A DNA stretch of 64,000 nucleotides from Pseudoruegeria sp039972875 (GTDB lineage Bacteria > Pseudomonadota > Alphaproteobacteria > Rhodobacterales > Rhodobacteraceae). The position numbers and the translations under genes were made by a program. Numbering within the stretch: the stretch's first letter is position 1; each line of letters begins with the position of its first letter. Where the stretch lies: NCBI GenBank assembly GCA_039972875.1, contig JBDWMA010000060.1, forward strand, positions 124,001 to 188,000, written 5' to 3'. The notes beneath the pieces were generated by a model, which saw only the letters and a program-made list of their open reading frames with translations, did not search any database and had not been told where the DNA came from. Of this stretch, positions 53,203 through 61,921 are shown piece after piece.

Positions 53203-53835
53203 ATGGGTTTTCATGAAGTCCGGTTTCCGGCAAATCTAAGCTTTGGGTCTATTGGAGGGCCAGAGCGACGCACCGAAATTGTCACTCTGGCGAACGGGTT
53301 TGAGGAACGCAACACGCCCTGGTCACATTCACGACGCCGGTATGATGCTGGTGTGGGCTTGCGTTCTTTGGATGATATCGAACTGTTGATTTCATTCTTT
53401 GAAGCGCGTCGCGGGCAGCTTTATGGGTTTCGTTGGAAGGATTGGTCTGACTATCGGTCTTGTCTGGCGTCTGCCGTGATTTCGCCGACGGATCAAAAGA
53501 TTGCGATTGGGGACGGTGCTACTAAGGTTTTCGGTCTTCATAAATCTTATCGTTCAGGTGATGCAGAATATGATCGTCCAATCCTTAAGCCAGTGATGGG
53601 CAGTATTCAGGTGGCTGTTCAGGGCGAGAAACGTCGTGAAAACCTTGATTATTCTGTCGACAACACAACTGGTCAGGTTGCTTTTGACGTTGCACCGGAC
53701 GTCGGTGTTTCAATTACGGCCGGGTTCGAATTTGATGTGCCGGTACGTTTTGACGCTGATTTACTTCAGACGTCGGTTGCGAGTTTTCAGGCCGGGGACG
53801 TCCCTAACGTTCCCATTGTGGAGGTGCGGTTATAA
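53203..53835 (+). CDS. GTA distal tail protein (g12)
   Basis: A 210-residue DUF2460 protein: MGFHEVRFPANLSFGSIGGPERRTEI, WSHSRRRYDAGVGLRSLDDIE, FEARRGQLYGFRWKDWSDYRS and a long second domain with HKSYRSGDAEYDRPILKPV. In RcGTA this is the distal tail protein that joins the tube to the baseplate hub. Its stop overlaps the start of g13. Confidence 0.93.
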   Translation: MGFHEVRFPANLSFGSIGGPERRTEIVTLANGFEERNTPWSHSRRRYDAGVGLRSLDDIELLISFFEARRGQLYGFRWKDWSDYRSCLASAVISPTDQKIAIGDGATKVFGLHKSYRSGDAEYDRPILKPVMGSIQVAVQGEKRRENLDYSVDNTTGQVAFDVAPDVGVSITAGFEFDVPVRFDADLLQTSVASFQAGDVPNVPIVEVRL

Positions 53836-54722
53836 TGGCTGTTCTTCCAGAATTTGAAGCGCATTTGAAAACAGGGACGACCACTGTGTGCCGTTGTTGG
53901 TCCGTCGAAAGGTGCGATGGTGTTGTCCTTGGTTTCACTGATCACGATGGGGATCTGTCTTTTGGCGGCGTTCAATTTATGGCACGTACAGGATTAGCGC
54001 CTAAGAGCCTTCAACAAACTACGGGTCTCTCCGTCGATAACAGTGAGGCAATAGGTATTTTGAGCGATGATGCTGTGACAGACGTCGATATACAGGCAGG
54101 TCGGTACGACAAAGCGGTTGTTACGGCTTGGTTGGTCAATTGGTCAAACGTGGCGCAGAGACATAAACAGTTTAAGGGGTTAATTGGCGAAATTAACCAC
54201 GGCAAAGGGCAGTTTACCGCTGAACTTCGTGGGTTGGCAGATGTCTTGAACCAGCCTCAAGGGCAGGTGTACCAAAAGTCTTGTAATGCAGTCTTAGGGG
54301 ATGCGCGTTGTTCGATTGATTTGACGCATCCTACATACAGTATTCAGGTGCTGGCGGAGGAGATCAAAGAGAACCAGACTTTTACATTTTCTGATTTTGA
54401 TCAATTCGAAGCAGGGTGGTTCACGCATGGGACGTTAAGGGTTTTATCTGGCGCGGCTAAAGGCCTTTGTGTTCATGTTAAGTCCGATCTTCTGATGGGG
54501 AGTGCTCGGGTGATTGCGACTTGGGAAGAGTTGCGGGCTGACGTTGTCACCGGGGATCAAATCTTGCTTCAGGTTGGGTGCGATAAGCGCGTTGAGACGT
54601 GCCGATTGAAGTTCCTTAACTATGAAAACTATCGAGGGTTTCCGCATATTCCGGGGGAAGACTGGATGTTGAGCTATCCCGTGCAAGGTGACGACAATTC
54701 TGGCGGGAAATTATCACAATGA
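53835..54722 (+). CDS. GTA baseplate hub protein (g13)
   Basis: A 295-residue protein with DUF2163 and phage_BR0599 domains: FEAHLKTGTTTVCRCWSVERCDGVVLGFTDHDGDL at the N-terminus, GQVYQKSCNAVLGDARCSIDL in the middle, and CRLKFLNYENYRGFPHIPGEDWM near the end. Several conserved cysteines, as in the RcGTA hub, probably bind an iron-sulfur cluster. It overlaps g14 by four bases. Confidence 0.93.
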   Translation: MAVLPEFEAHLKTGTTTVCRCWSVERCDGVVLGFTDHDGDLSFGGVQFMARTGLAPKSLQQTTGLSVDNSEAIGILSDDAVTDVDIQAGRYDKAVVTAWLVNWSNVAQRHKQFKGLIGEINHGKGQFTAELRGLADVLNQPQGQVYQKSCNAVLGDARCSIDLTHPTYSIQVLAEEIKENQTFTFSDFDQFEAGWFTHGTLRVLSGAAKGLCVHVKSDLLMGSARVIATWEELRADVVTGDQILLQVGCDKRVETCRLKFLNYENYRGFPHIPGEDWMLSYPVQGDDNSGGKLSQ

Positions 54723-55177
54723 CACACATTGGTTTACGTGTCGTGCAAATCGCGCGGGCTTGGGTTGGGACGCCTTATGTGCATCAGGCCAGTCTGTGCT
54801 ACGCTGGTGCGGATTGTTTGGGCCTGGTGCGCGGTGTTTGGCGAACACTTTACGGTGACGAACCGGAGATGATGCCTGCCTATAGTTCAGATTGGGGGGA
54901 GGCCTCCGGGGATGAGCGGCTATTTGAAGCCGCATTTCGCCATTTGCTTCTATGTGATGTGACCGATCATAAACCCGGAGATGTGTTGCTTTTTCGGATG
55001 CGGGATAAGGGTATTGCTAAACATATGGGTATCCAAAGTGGTGTGGGAAAATCGGCGCGTTTCATTCACGCATATACCGGGCACGGCGTGATCGAGAACC
55101 CACTGGCTCTGCCATGGCAGAGGCGCATTGCAGCACGGTTCCGTTTTCCTGAGGGGGATATCAAATGGCTACAATAG
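54719..55177 (+). CDS. GTA cell-wall peptidase (g14, NlpC/P60 type)
   Basis: A 152-residue NlpC/P60 peptidase. The catalytic Cys lies in ARAWVGTPYVHQASLCYAGADCLGLVRGVW near residue 38 and the His in GIAKHMGIQSG near residue 103. It cleaves peptidoglycan cross-links during DNA entry into the recipient. It overlaps g13 by four bases and g15 by 13 bases. Confidence 0.94.
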   Translation: MTHIGLRVVQIARAWVGTPYVHQASLCYAGADCLGLVRGVWRTLYGDEPEMMPAYSSDWGEASGDERLFEAAFRHLLLCDVTDHKPGDVLLFRMRDKGIAKHMGIQSGVGKSARFIHAYTGHGVIENPLALPWQRRIAARFRFPEGDIKWLQ

Positions 55178-58100
55178 CGTTGGCAGCAGTCGGTGCCGCG
55201 GTCGGTGGAGCAGTTGGAGGAACCGCCATTGGTCTGTCTTCTGTTGTATTAGGACAGGCCGTGGGGGCCACGCTTGGTCGTATCGTCGATCAACAAATAA
55301 TGGGGTCGGGTTCTCAGGCGGTTGAAACGGGTCGCATTGATCGGTTTCGATTAACTGGCGCTAGCGAGGGTGCCCCAATTTCACAGGTGTTTGGTCGTTG
55401 TCGTGTGTCAGGTCAGGTTATTTGGTCAACAAAGTTCAAAGAGGCCGTGTCCAAACGTACCAGTGGAGGGAAGGGGACAAAGCCAAAAGTAACGACAACT
55501 TCGTACACCTATTCTGTTAGCGCTGCGATTGCATTGTGTGAAGGGACAATCGGTCGGGTCGGGCGTGTATGGGCGGATGGTGCAGAAGTTGATTTAGCGG
55601 CATTGAATATGCGTGTTTATCCGGGGGACGACACGCAAATGCCAGACCCCAAAATCGAGGCGATAGAAGGAACCGGTTTAGCCCCAGCATATCGTGGTGT
55701 TGCCTATGTGGTCTTTGAAGATCTTGATCTAACAGTGTTTGGGAACCGGTTTCCGCAGTTTACTTTTGAAGTTCACCGTCCTGCAGAGGCGGGGCAGGGT
55801 GAAAACGATCTAGATCCTGTACATTCTGTCAACGGTGTGGCTCTGATTCCGGGGACGGGAGAATATACGTTGGCCACGCAGGCTGTTGGATATTCTCAGG
55901 GGCTGGGCGTTACACAGACGGCCAATGGCAATACACCCTATTCGGAGGCTGATTTTGAAACATCTCTGAGAGACCTTCGGGAAGAACTGCCAAATTGTGG
56001 GGCAGTTTCACTTGTTGTGTCGTGGTTTGGTGATGATTTACGGGCAGGACAATGCGCAATTCGTCCACGCGTAGAGCAAACCCTTACCGAAGGCGATACC
56101 CAAGTCTGGGAAGTCTCCGGTTTAGACAGGGCGACAGCGGGGACTGTTCCTTACAGCGGGGATCGGCCGTTGTATGGGGGGACGCCATCGGATGCATCCG
56201 TGCTTCAAGCCATAGCGGCCCTTCAAGCCCAAGGCCAAGATGTAATGTTCTATCCGTTTATTCTGATGGAACAGATAGCAGGAAATGGGCTTGATAACCC
56301 GTGGAACCCAGAGGACGAACAGCCCGCATTACCCTGGAGAGGGCGCATAACATCGGTGATCGCACCGGGAGTAAGCGGGACAACAGATCAAACATTAGCA
56401 GCGGAGGTGGAGGTTAGTCAGTTCTTTGGGACCGCTGTTGCGGCAGATTTTACAACGAACGATACAGGCGTCACATATTCTGGACCCGAAGAATTGTCCT
56501 ATCGGCGGTTTATCCTTCATTACGCGCATTTGTGTGCTGTCGCGGGAGGAGTTGAGGCATTTTGCATTGGTTCAGAAATGCGAGGGCTCACACAGATACG
56601 CGGTGCGTCTGGTTTTCCTGCTGTTGATGCGTTGAAGGTTTTGGCGGGCGAGGTGCGATCGATATTGGGGCCAGAAGTTAAGATCAGCTATGCGGCGGAT
56701 TGGTCAGAGTATTTCGGCTATCAACCTCAAGATGGATCCGGTGATGTTTACTTTCAGCTGGATGATCTGTGGGCAGATCCCGAGATCGATTTCATTGGTA
56801 TCGACAATTATATGCCCATGTCCGATTGGCGAGATGGTGAGGAGCATTTGGACGTAGAGTGGGGGGACATTCATAATTTAGACTACCTTTACCACAATGT
56901 TTGCGGTGGCGAGGGATTTGATTGGTATTATCATTCTGTCGAGGCCCGGGATGCGCAGATACGAACAACGATAACGGATGGCGCATACGGAGAGAATTGG
57001 GTCTACCGGTATAAGGATATCCGGGGATGGTGGCAAAACGCGCATCACCAACGTGTTGGCGGGGTTAGAAGCGCATCATCTACGAATTGGGTGCCCCAAT
57101 CCAAACCCATCCGGTTCACTGAATATGGGTGTGCGGCTATCCACAGAGGCACCAATCAACCCAATAAGTTTTTGGACCCGAAATCCTCGGAATCATCACT
57201 TGCTTACTATTCGAATGGCGCTCGTGATGAATTAATTCAGTTGCAGTATCTGCGTGCATTTTCAAAATACTGGGGGTCTGAAAATAATAATCCGGCTTCG
57301 GGTGTGTTTGACGGTAGGATGCTGGACCTAGAGCATTCTTTTGTTTGGGCATGGGATGCGCGGCCCTATCCGTTTTTCCCAAATAGTCCCAATGTTTGGA
57401 GTGATGGGGATAATTATGCGCGTGGGCATTGGTTAAATGGGCGAACCGCTGGACGAACTCTTGCTTCTGTAATTACTGAGATTTGTGAATGTAGTGGGAT
57501 ACACGATTATGATGTTTCTCAAGCCTACGGATATGTTCGGGGGTATTCTTTCAATGCCGTAAATTCTGGTCGTGCGGCGCTTCAGCCCTTATTGTTGGCT
57601 TATGGGATAGATGCGATCGAACGCGATGGTGTTTTGGTCTTTCGGAACCGAACAGGCAATGCCGATGCGACCTTGTTGGCGGATCAGTTTGCCTTAACAA
57701 CAGAACAAGAGACGGCTGTGGAGTTTCGACGATCATCTGGTGTCGATCTAGCTGGACGTGTGCGGTTGAGCTACAATGAGGGGGATCGCAATTATGAAGT
57801 CCGGGCCGTTGATGCGACATTTCCTGATGACTCTTCGAACTTTGTTTCGGAAAGCGAAGCTCCGTTGGTTTTGACCCAGACCGAAGCAAAGAAGATTGCA
57901 GAGCGTTGGTTGAGTGAAAGCCGTATCGCGCGAGAGGGAGCGAGCTTTGCATTGCCGCCTTCAGCGTTAGCGCTGGGCGCAGGTGATGTGGTTGAACTGC
58001 CAAATGGAATGGGACGTTACCGGTTGGATCAGTTAGATACGGCTGGGGCGACGCTAATTGAGGCGCAGCGGGTTGAGCCCAATGTGTATTTATCCGCAGC

Positions 58101-59079
58101 CATCGAGGAGGAGCTTTCGGATCTAACAAGTGCAGCGCCTGTCGTTCCAGTATTTCCCCTCTTTCTGGATATCCCTTTACTAACTGGTGATGAGATACCT
58201 CACGCGCCGCATGTTGCGGCCACTGTTACGCCATGGCCAGGATCCGTGGCTGTGTACAGTTCCGATGAGAACGATGGTTACAGCCTGAATACTCTCTTGG
58301 AAGTTGGCGCAATTATTGGGGTGACGGAAACATCCTTGGTGCAAGCGCGCCCGGGTATGCCGGACCTTGGTACCGCGTTACGTGTTAAGTTCTACGGTGG
58401 CGATGTTGAGACCGTCACATGGAATAAGGTTCTGTCAGGGGCCAATGCCGTTGCTATAGGGGATGGGGCTTCGGATAACTGGGAGATTATACAATTTGAA
58501 AAAGCGGAATTGGTGGCTCCCAATACCTATGAGTTGTCGAACCGATTGCGGGGCCAACAAGGCTCGGAGATCAATATGCCGGATAGCTGGCCGATTGGAA
58601 GTTATGTGGTTCTTTTAGACCTGGGTGTTCAGCAAATTTCCATACGATCAAATGCACGGAATTTGGCAAGGCATTATCGTATTGGTCCATCGTCGCAGAG
58701 TTACGATCACGCTGTATATGAACACAGAATAGAGGCGTTTTCAGGAGTGGGGTTAAAACCATATGCACCGGCACATTTGCGCGTAAACCCAATGATCAAT
58801 GGGGATTGGGGTATTACCTGGATCAGACGCGGGCGAATAGAGTCGGACAACTGGGATGGTTTAGACATTCCACTTGGTGAAGAAAACGAGGCCTATCTTT
58901 TACGTATTCTTGATGGAGAAACCATCATTCGTGAGGTCACAGTCGAAACATCTACGTGGACTTATTCCCAATCCGATCAAGCGGTGGACGGTGCGTTGAT
59001 CGCACCTGCCGTATCTGTTGCACAAATTTCGGCCATTTACGGCGCCGGAGCATTCAAAAGGAAAGAAGTATATGGATAA
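55165..59079 (+). CDS. GTA baseplate megatron protein (g15)
   Basis: A 1304-residue tail tip protein. The N-terminus has a Gly/Ala-rich hydrophobic stretch (GAAVGGAVGGTAIGLSSVVLG) and GASEGAPISQVFGRCRVSGQVIWSTKF. The middle, about residues 435-720, is a glycoside hydrolase-like TIM barrel (FCIGSEMRGLTQIRG, DFIGIDNYMPMSDWRDG, FTEYGCAAIHRGTNQPNKF). A phage_tail_3 region follows (VITEICECSGIHDYDVSQ, about residue 770). The C-terminal third has beta-rich receptor-contact domains. It is intact. In RcGTA this protein forms the tail tip and contacts the recipient's outer membrane. Confidence 0.95.
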   Translation: MATIALAAVGAAVGGAVGGTAIGLSSVVLGQAVGATLGRIVDQQIMGSGSQAVETGRIDRFRLTGASEGAPISQVFGRCRVSGQVIWSTKFKEAVSKRTSGGKGTKPKVTTTSYTYSVSAAIALCEGTIGRVGRVWADGAEVDLAALNMRVYPGDDTQMPDPKIEAIEGTGLAPAYRGVAYVVFEDLDLTVFGNRFPQFTFEVHRPAEAGQGENDLDPVHSVNGVALIPGTGEYTLATQAVGYSQGLGVTQTANGNTPYSEADFETSLRDLREELPNCGAVSLVVSWFGDDLRAGQCAIRPRVEQTLTEGDTQVWEVSGLDRATAGTVPYSGDRPLYGGTPSDASVLQAIAALQAQGQDVMFYPFILMEQIAGNGLDNPWNPEDEQPALPWRGRITSVIAPGVSGTTDQTLAAEVEVSQFFGTAVAADFTTNDTGVTYSGPEELSYRRFILHYAHLCAVAGGVEAFCIGSEMRGLTQIRGASGFPAVDALKVLAGEVRSILGPEVKISYAADWSEYFGYQPQDGSGDVYFQLDDLWADPEIDFIGIDNYMPMSDWRDGEEHLDVEWGDIHNLDYLYHNVCGGEGFDWYYHSVEARDAQIRTTITDGAYGENWVYRYKDIRGWWQNAHHQRVGGVRSASSTNWVPQSKPIRFTEYGCAAIHRGTNQPNKFLDPKSSESSLAYYSNGARDELIQLQYLRAFSKYWGSENNNPASGVFDGRMLDLEHSFVWAWDARPYPFFPNSPNVWSDGDNYARGHWLNGRTAGRTLASVITEICECSGIHDYDVSQAYGYVRGYSFNAVNSGRAALQPLLLAYGIDAIERDGVLVFRNRTGNADATLLADQFALTTEQETAVEFRRSSGVDLAGRVRLSYNEGDRNYEVRAVDATFPDDSSNFVSESEAPLVLTQTEAKKIAERWLSESRIAREGASFALPPSALALGAGDVVELPNGMGRYRLDQLDTAGATLIEAQRVEPNVYLSAAIEEELSDLTSAAPVVPVFPLFLDIPLLTGDEIPHAPHVAATVTPWPGSVAVYSSDENDGYSLNTLLEVGAIIGVTETSLVQARPGMPDLGTALRVKFYGGDVETVTWNKVLSGANAVAIGDGASDNWEIIQFEKAELVAPNTYELSNRLRGQQGSEINMPDSWPIGSYVVLLDLGVQQISIRSNARNLARHYRIGPSSQSYDHAVYEHRIEAFSGVGLKPYAPAHLRVNPMINGDWGITWIRRGRIESDNWDGLDIPLGEENEAYLLRILDGETIIREVTVETSTWTYSQSDQAVDGALIAPAVSVAQISAIYGAGAFKRKEVYG

Positions 59080-59782
59080 TTCACCTCGGTTAAACCTTCC
59101 GTATCTTGCTCCGGCGCAGGCGCAAAAACATGTTACCGTCAATGAGGCGTTAGCCCGGTTGGACGGAGTCGTACATCTGGCTCTGCAATCGCTGACAGAT
59201 ACCTCGCCGCCAGCTCTCCCTGATGAGGGGGATAGTTATGGCCTGCCGGTCGGGGCCACAAATGAATGGGCCGGTAATGATGGTTATGTCGCCACATTTA
59301 TGAATGGCGGATGGGTGTATGCGAACCCGTCTACAGGGTGGCGCGCTTATGTGATCGATCAGGCATCCGAAGCGCGTTTTCTGAATGATGATTGGCAATT
59401 GAATAACGTTGTGCGATCTGAGTCTGGCGCGGCCAGTAAAATGCGTATTTTGGAATTTGATCATGTAATCGATCCGGGGAATAGTTCACAGACCAGTGTT
59501 AATATTCCGGCTGGGGCCATGGTGTTTGGGGCCACGGGTATTGTTGTCCAAGACATCACCGGTGCGTTGGGTGATTGGTCGTTGGGCATCAACGGATCTC
59601 CTACCCAATTTGGGAGCGGTTTAGGGACTGGGAATGGGTCTTGGATAAGGGGAATGCTAGGAAGCCCAACGACCTATTATAGTGCGACACCTTTGGTTTT
59701 GACGGCCAATGGAGGTGATTTCGCTGGGGGAATTGTCCGGCTTTCACTCCATATTCTTGAGATTGATTACCCGGCCATTTGA
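59072..59782 (+). CDS. DUF2793 tail-fibre-like protein
   Basis: A 236-residue protein with the DUF2793 start SPRLNLPYLAPAQAQKHVTVNEALARLDGVVHL, then PDEGDSYGLPVGATNEWAG, the SFMNGGWVY-like ATFMNGGWVYANPSTGWRAYV, and a beta-rich C-terminal jelly-roll region. In R. capsulatus a DUF2793 protein forms the GTA tail fibre but is encoded elsewhere; here it directly follows g15 (8-base overlap). It probably determines which cells are bound. Confidence 0.9.
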   Translation: MDNSPRLNLPYLAPAQAQKHVTVNEALARLDGVVHLALQSLTDTSPPALPDEGDSYGLPVGATNEWAGNDGYVATFMNGGWVYANPSTGWRAYVIDQASEARFLNDDWQLNNVVRSESGAASKMRILEFDHVIDPGNSSQTSVNIPAGAMVFGATGIVVQDITGALGDWSLGINGSPTQFGSGLGTGNGSWIRGMLGSPTTYYSATPLVLTANGGDFAGGIVRLSLHILEIDYPAI

Positions 59783-60081
59783 TGCGACGAATTTTGGTTG
59801 ACGATTTTCTCGCGGCATTGGATTTTCTGGTGTCGCGTCCGGCTGCAGATTGTCAAAGGAACGCGCGGGAGTTGGTTGAGAATGCAAATGTCGCATATGA
59901 GTTTTGGAGCGATTATGGAAGAGTTCATGCGCTTTGGGGAAATGGAAGTCTTATGTCCGCGGCTCAGGCGATGTCGCATTCTGGCAGTCGGCGATATTGG
60001 TCATTTGATCAACCAGACGTACAAGATTCCATAAAGATATTGATGAATACACTTGATCGAGCAAAGCATTTCCACCGTTAG
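59782..60081 (+). CDS. small protein ending the GTA operon, unknown function
   Basis: A 99-residue soluble helical protein (MRRILVDDFLAALDFLVSRP, ECRR-like DCQRNARELVENANVAYEFW, SGSRRYWSFDQPDVQDSIKILMNTL). The ATG overlaps the stop of the DUF2793 gene, so it is co-translated with the tail genes. No family is recognised with certainty. A role in GTA release or tail assembly is conceivable but unproven. Confidence 0.65.
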   Translation: MRRILVDDFLAALDFLVSRPAADCQRNARELVENANVAYEFWSDYGRVHALWGNGSLMSAAQAMSHSGSRRYWSFDQPDVQDSIKILMNTLDRAKHFHR

Positions 60082-60369
60082 GGTTTTGACATTTGTTTGT
60101 AGAATTATTCAGAAACGTGAGGTCAGTTTGTGTTGAATACATGATCTTTGGGTGCAGGCACATCGGCACGCCAGAAATTGTTGTGATTAATACCCAGATC
60201 ACAAATTTTCTTTATTATTCCGACTTTTGGGCGTTTAGAATTGTTTGCGAGCTTTGGAATAATTCGTTTGCGATTCATTCAGCTCACGAATATGTGGCAT
60301 CAAGTCTTTGAACTTTGTACCGAGTTCCTATTTGGTGTAGAGTGATCGGAGCAACGAGGAAAAGCGACT
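60082..60369. other. gene-free stretch between GTA cluster and cysE
   Basis: About 290 AT-rich bases without a recognisable gene. It presumably holds the cysE promoter; the ribosome binding site is AACGAGGAAAA just before its ATG. No terminator hairpin for the GTA operon was recognised. Confidence 0.4.
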
Positions 60370-61188
60370 ATGGCCAAGACCCAAAAAAATCTTGCTAAGA
60401 TTGACCCGGTTTGGCGGCGCATTCGCGATGAAGCTTATGAGGCCGTAAATGAAGAACCCCTTTTGGGAGGGCTCGTGCATGGGTGTGTGTTGCACCATGA
60501 TACGCTTGAACGGGCTTTGTCCTATCGTATTGCCAGCAAGTTAGCTTCGAGTGAAATGAGCGAACAAATTCTGCGTGAAATCGCGGATGAGGCGCATGAT
60601 GCTGACCCCAGCATTGGTGCCGCAGCGCGTGCCGATATCGTGGCTGTTGTGGACCGTGATCCAGCTTGCCAGCGGATGCTGCAGCCTTTGTTGTTCTTTA
60701 AGGGATTTCAGGCCATTCAGGCCTATCGCATCGGTCATTGGCTTTGGTCCCAGGGGCGCAAAGATTTCGCATATTTTATCCAAATGCGCGTATCTGAATG
60801 TTTTGGTGTCGATATCCATCCGGCAGCGACTATTGGCCAAGGGATCATGATTGACCACGCGCATTCCATTGTCATCGGTGAAACCGCTCGAGTCGGGGAC
60901 AATGTTTCCATGCTGCATTCTGTGACACTCGGCGGGACGGGCAAAGAAGATGATGATCGTCACCCTAAAATCGAAGACGGTGTTTTGATTGGGGCCGGTG
61001 CTAAAGTGCTTGGCAACATCAAGGTCGGGTATTGTTCTCGGATTGCAGCAGGCTCAGTTGTGTTGCAAGCAGTGCCTGCTTGTTCAACTGTTGCAGGTGT
61101 GCCAGCCAAAATCGTCGGGGAGGCTGGCTGCGATCAACCTTCGCAAATGATGGATCAGTTGATCCGCGATAGTCATGGCGAAATTTGA
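60370..61188 (+). CDS. cysE: serine O-acetyltransferase
   Basis: A 272-residue enzyme that acetylates L-serine with acetyl-CoA, the first step of cysteine synthesis. The N-terminal helical domain (about residues 8-140, including DRDPACQRMLQPLLFFKGFQAIQAYRI) precedes the left-handed hexapeptide-repeat domain. That domain has GVDIHPAATIGQGIMIDHAHSIVIGETA, where Asp and His form the catalytic pair, then DNVSMLHSVTLGGTG and RHPKIEDGVLIGAGAKVLGNI. cysE next to the GTA cluster is a conserved arrangement in Rhodobacteraceae as far as I recall. Confidence 0.97.
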   Translation: MAKTQKNLAKIDPVWRRIRDEAYEAVNEEPLLGGLVHGCVLHHDTLERALSYRIASKLASSEMSEQILREIADEAHDADPSIGAAARADIVAVVDRDPACQRMLQPLLFFKGFQAIQAYRIGHWLWSQGRKDFAYFIQMRVSECFGVDIHPAATIGQGIMIDHAHSIVIGETARVGDNVSMLHSVTLGGTGKEDDDRHPKIEDGVLIGAGAKVLGNIKVGYCSRIAAGSVVLQAVPACSTVAGVPAKIVGEAGCDQPSQMMDQLIRDSHGEI

Positions 61189-61213
61189 TGAAATGCGCCG
61201 CTCGTTGTGTTTG

Positions 61214-61241
61214 AAACCCTGCTGAGAAGCAGGGTTTTTTT
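61214..61241 (+). terminator. intrinsic terminator of cysE
   Basis: AAACCCTGCT and AGCAGGGTTT form a perfect stem with a GAGA tetraloop, followed by TTTTTTT. It lies 26 bases after the cysE stop. Confidence 0.95.
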
Positions 61242-61276
61242 ATTGCTGTCATGTGTATCTCTGCGTATCAGAGTTT

Positions 61277-61912
61277 ATGTCCAAGCTTATCCTTTTCAAC
61301 AAACCATTTAATGTTTTATCGCAGTTCACTGATAGGAACGCGGCCGCCAGCGACCGGCAGACCCTCTCAGATTTTATAGAAGTTCCAAATGTCTATGCTG
61401 CTGGACGCTTAGATCGCGATAGCGAAGGATTGCTGTTGTTGACCGATGATGGAGTTTTGCAGGCCAAGATAAGTCATCCTAAAAACAAGATGTCCAAAAG
61501 CTATTGGGTTCAGGTTGAAGGGACACCAACAGATGCGCAGCTGGATCAGCTGCGGCAAGGTGTTCTACTAAAGGATGGCCTAACAAAACCGGCCAAAATT
61601 CAACACATTAAAGAACCTGCTGACCTTTGGCCCCGAACACCGCCTGTGCGGTTTCGAAAGTCGGTTCCTGATACCTGGTTACAGATCACGATTTCAGAAG
61701 GTCGAAATCGACAGGTCCGACGTATGACCGCAGCGGTTGGGTGTCCAACATTGCGATTGATACGGTACAGGATCGGGACATGGACAATCGAGGGTCTTAA
61801 GACCGGAACTTGGTTGAATGGAGTGGTTCCGGAATTACAGACCCGCTCTTACCGCCCAGCCATAAAAAGAAAGCCCCGCCACAAGGGCGGGGCTTCGAAA
61901 TTTAAACCTTGA
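61277..61912 (+). CDS. rluE: 23S rRNA pseudouridine synthase, RluE type
   Basis: A 211-residue RsuA/RluE-family pseudouridine synthase without an S4 domain. It starts MSKLILFNKPFNVLSQFTD. The catalytic Asp is in AAGRLDRDSEGLLLLTDDG near residue 51, and ISEGRNRQVRRMTAAVGCPTLRLIRYRIG is the C-terminal family signature. Absence of an S4 domain and the close match to the FNKPFNVLSQFTD start favour RluE, which modifies U2457 in E. coli 23S rRNA. A terminator hairpin lies within the last codons. ATG at 61277 is chosen. Confidence 0.9.
   Translation: MSKLILFNKPFNVLSQFTDRNAAASDRQTLSDFIEVPNVYAAGRLDRDSEGLLLLTDDGVLQAKISHPKNKMSKSYWVQVEGTPTDAQLDQLRQGVLLKDGLTKPAKIQHIKEPADLWPRTPPVRFRKSVPDTWLQITISEGRNRQVRRMTAAVGCPTLRLIRYRIGTWTIEGLKTGTWLNGVVPELQTRSYRPAIKRKPRHKGGASKFKP
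61871..61895. terminator. shared terminator in the rluE 3' end
   Basis: AAGCCCCGCC and GGCGGGGCTT form a stem with loop ACAAG within the last codons of rluE. On the minus strand the stem is followed by TCTTTTTATGG, a good T-run for ending the pdh operon coming from the right. Confidence 0.85.
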
Positions 61913-61921
61913 ATCAAGATA

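Noticed and set aside
57551..58129. Minus-strand 192-codon frame in the GTA region
   Set aside because: It is antisense to g15, low in complexity and without a start or domain.
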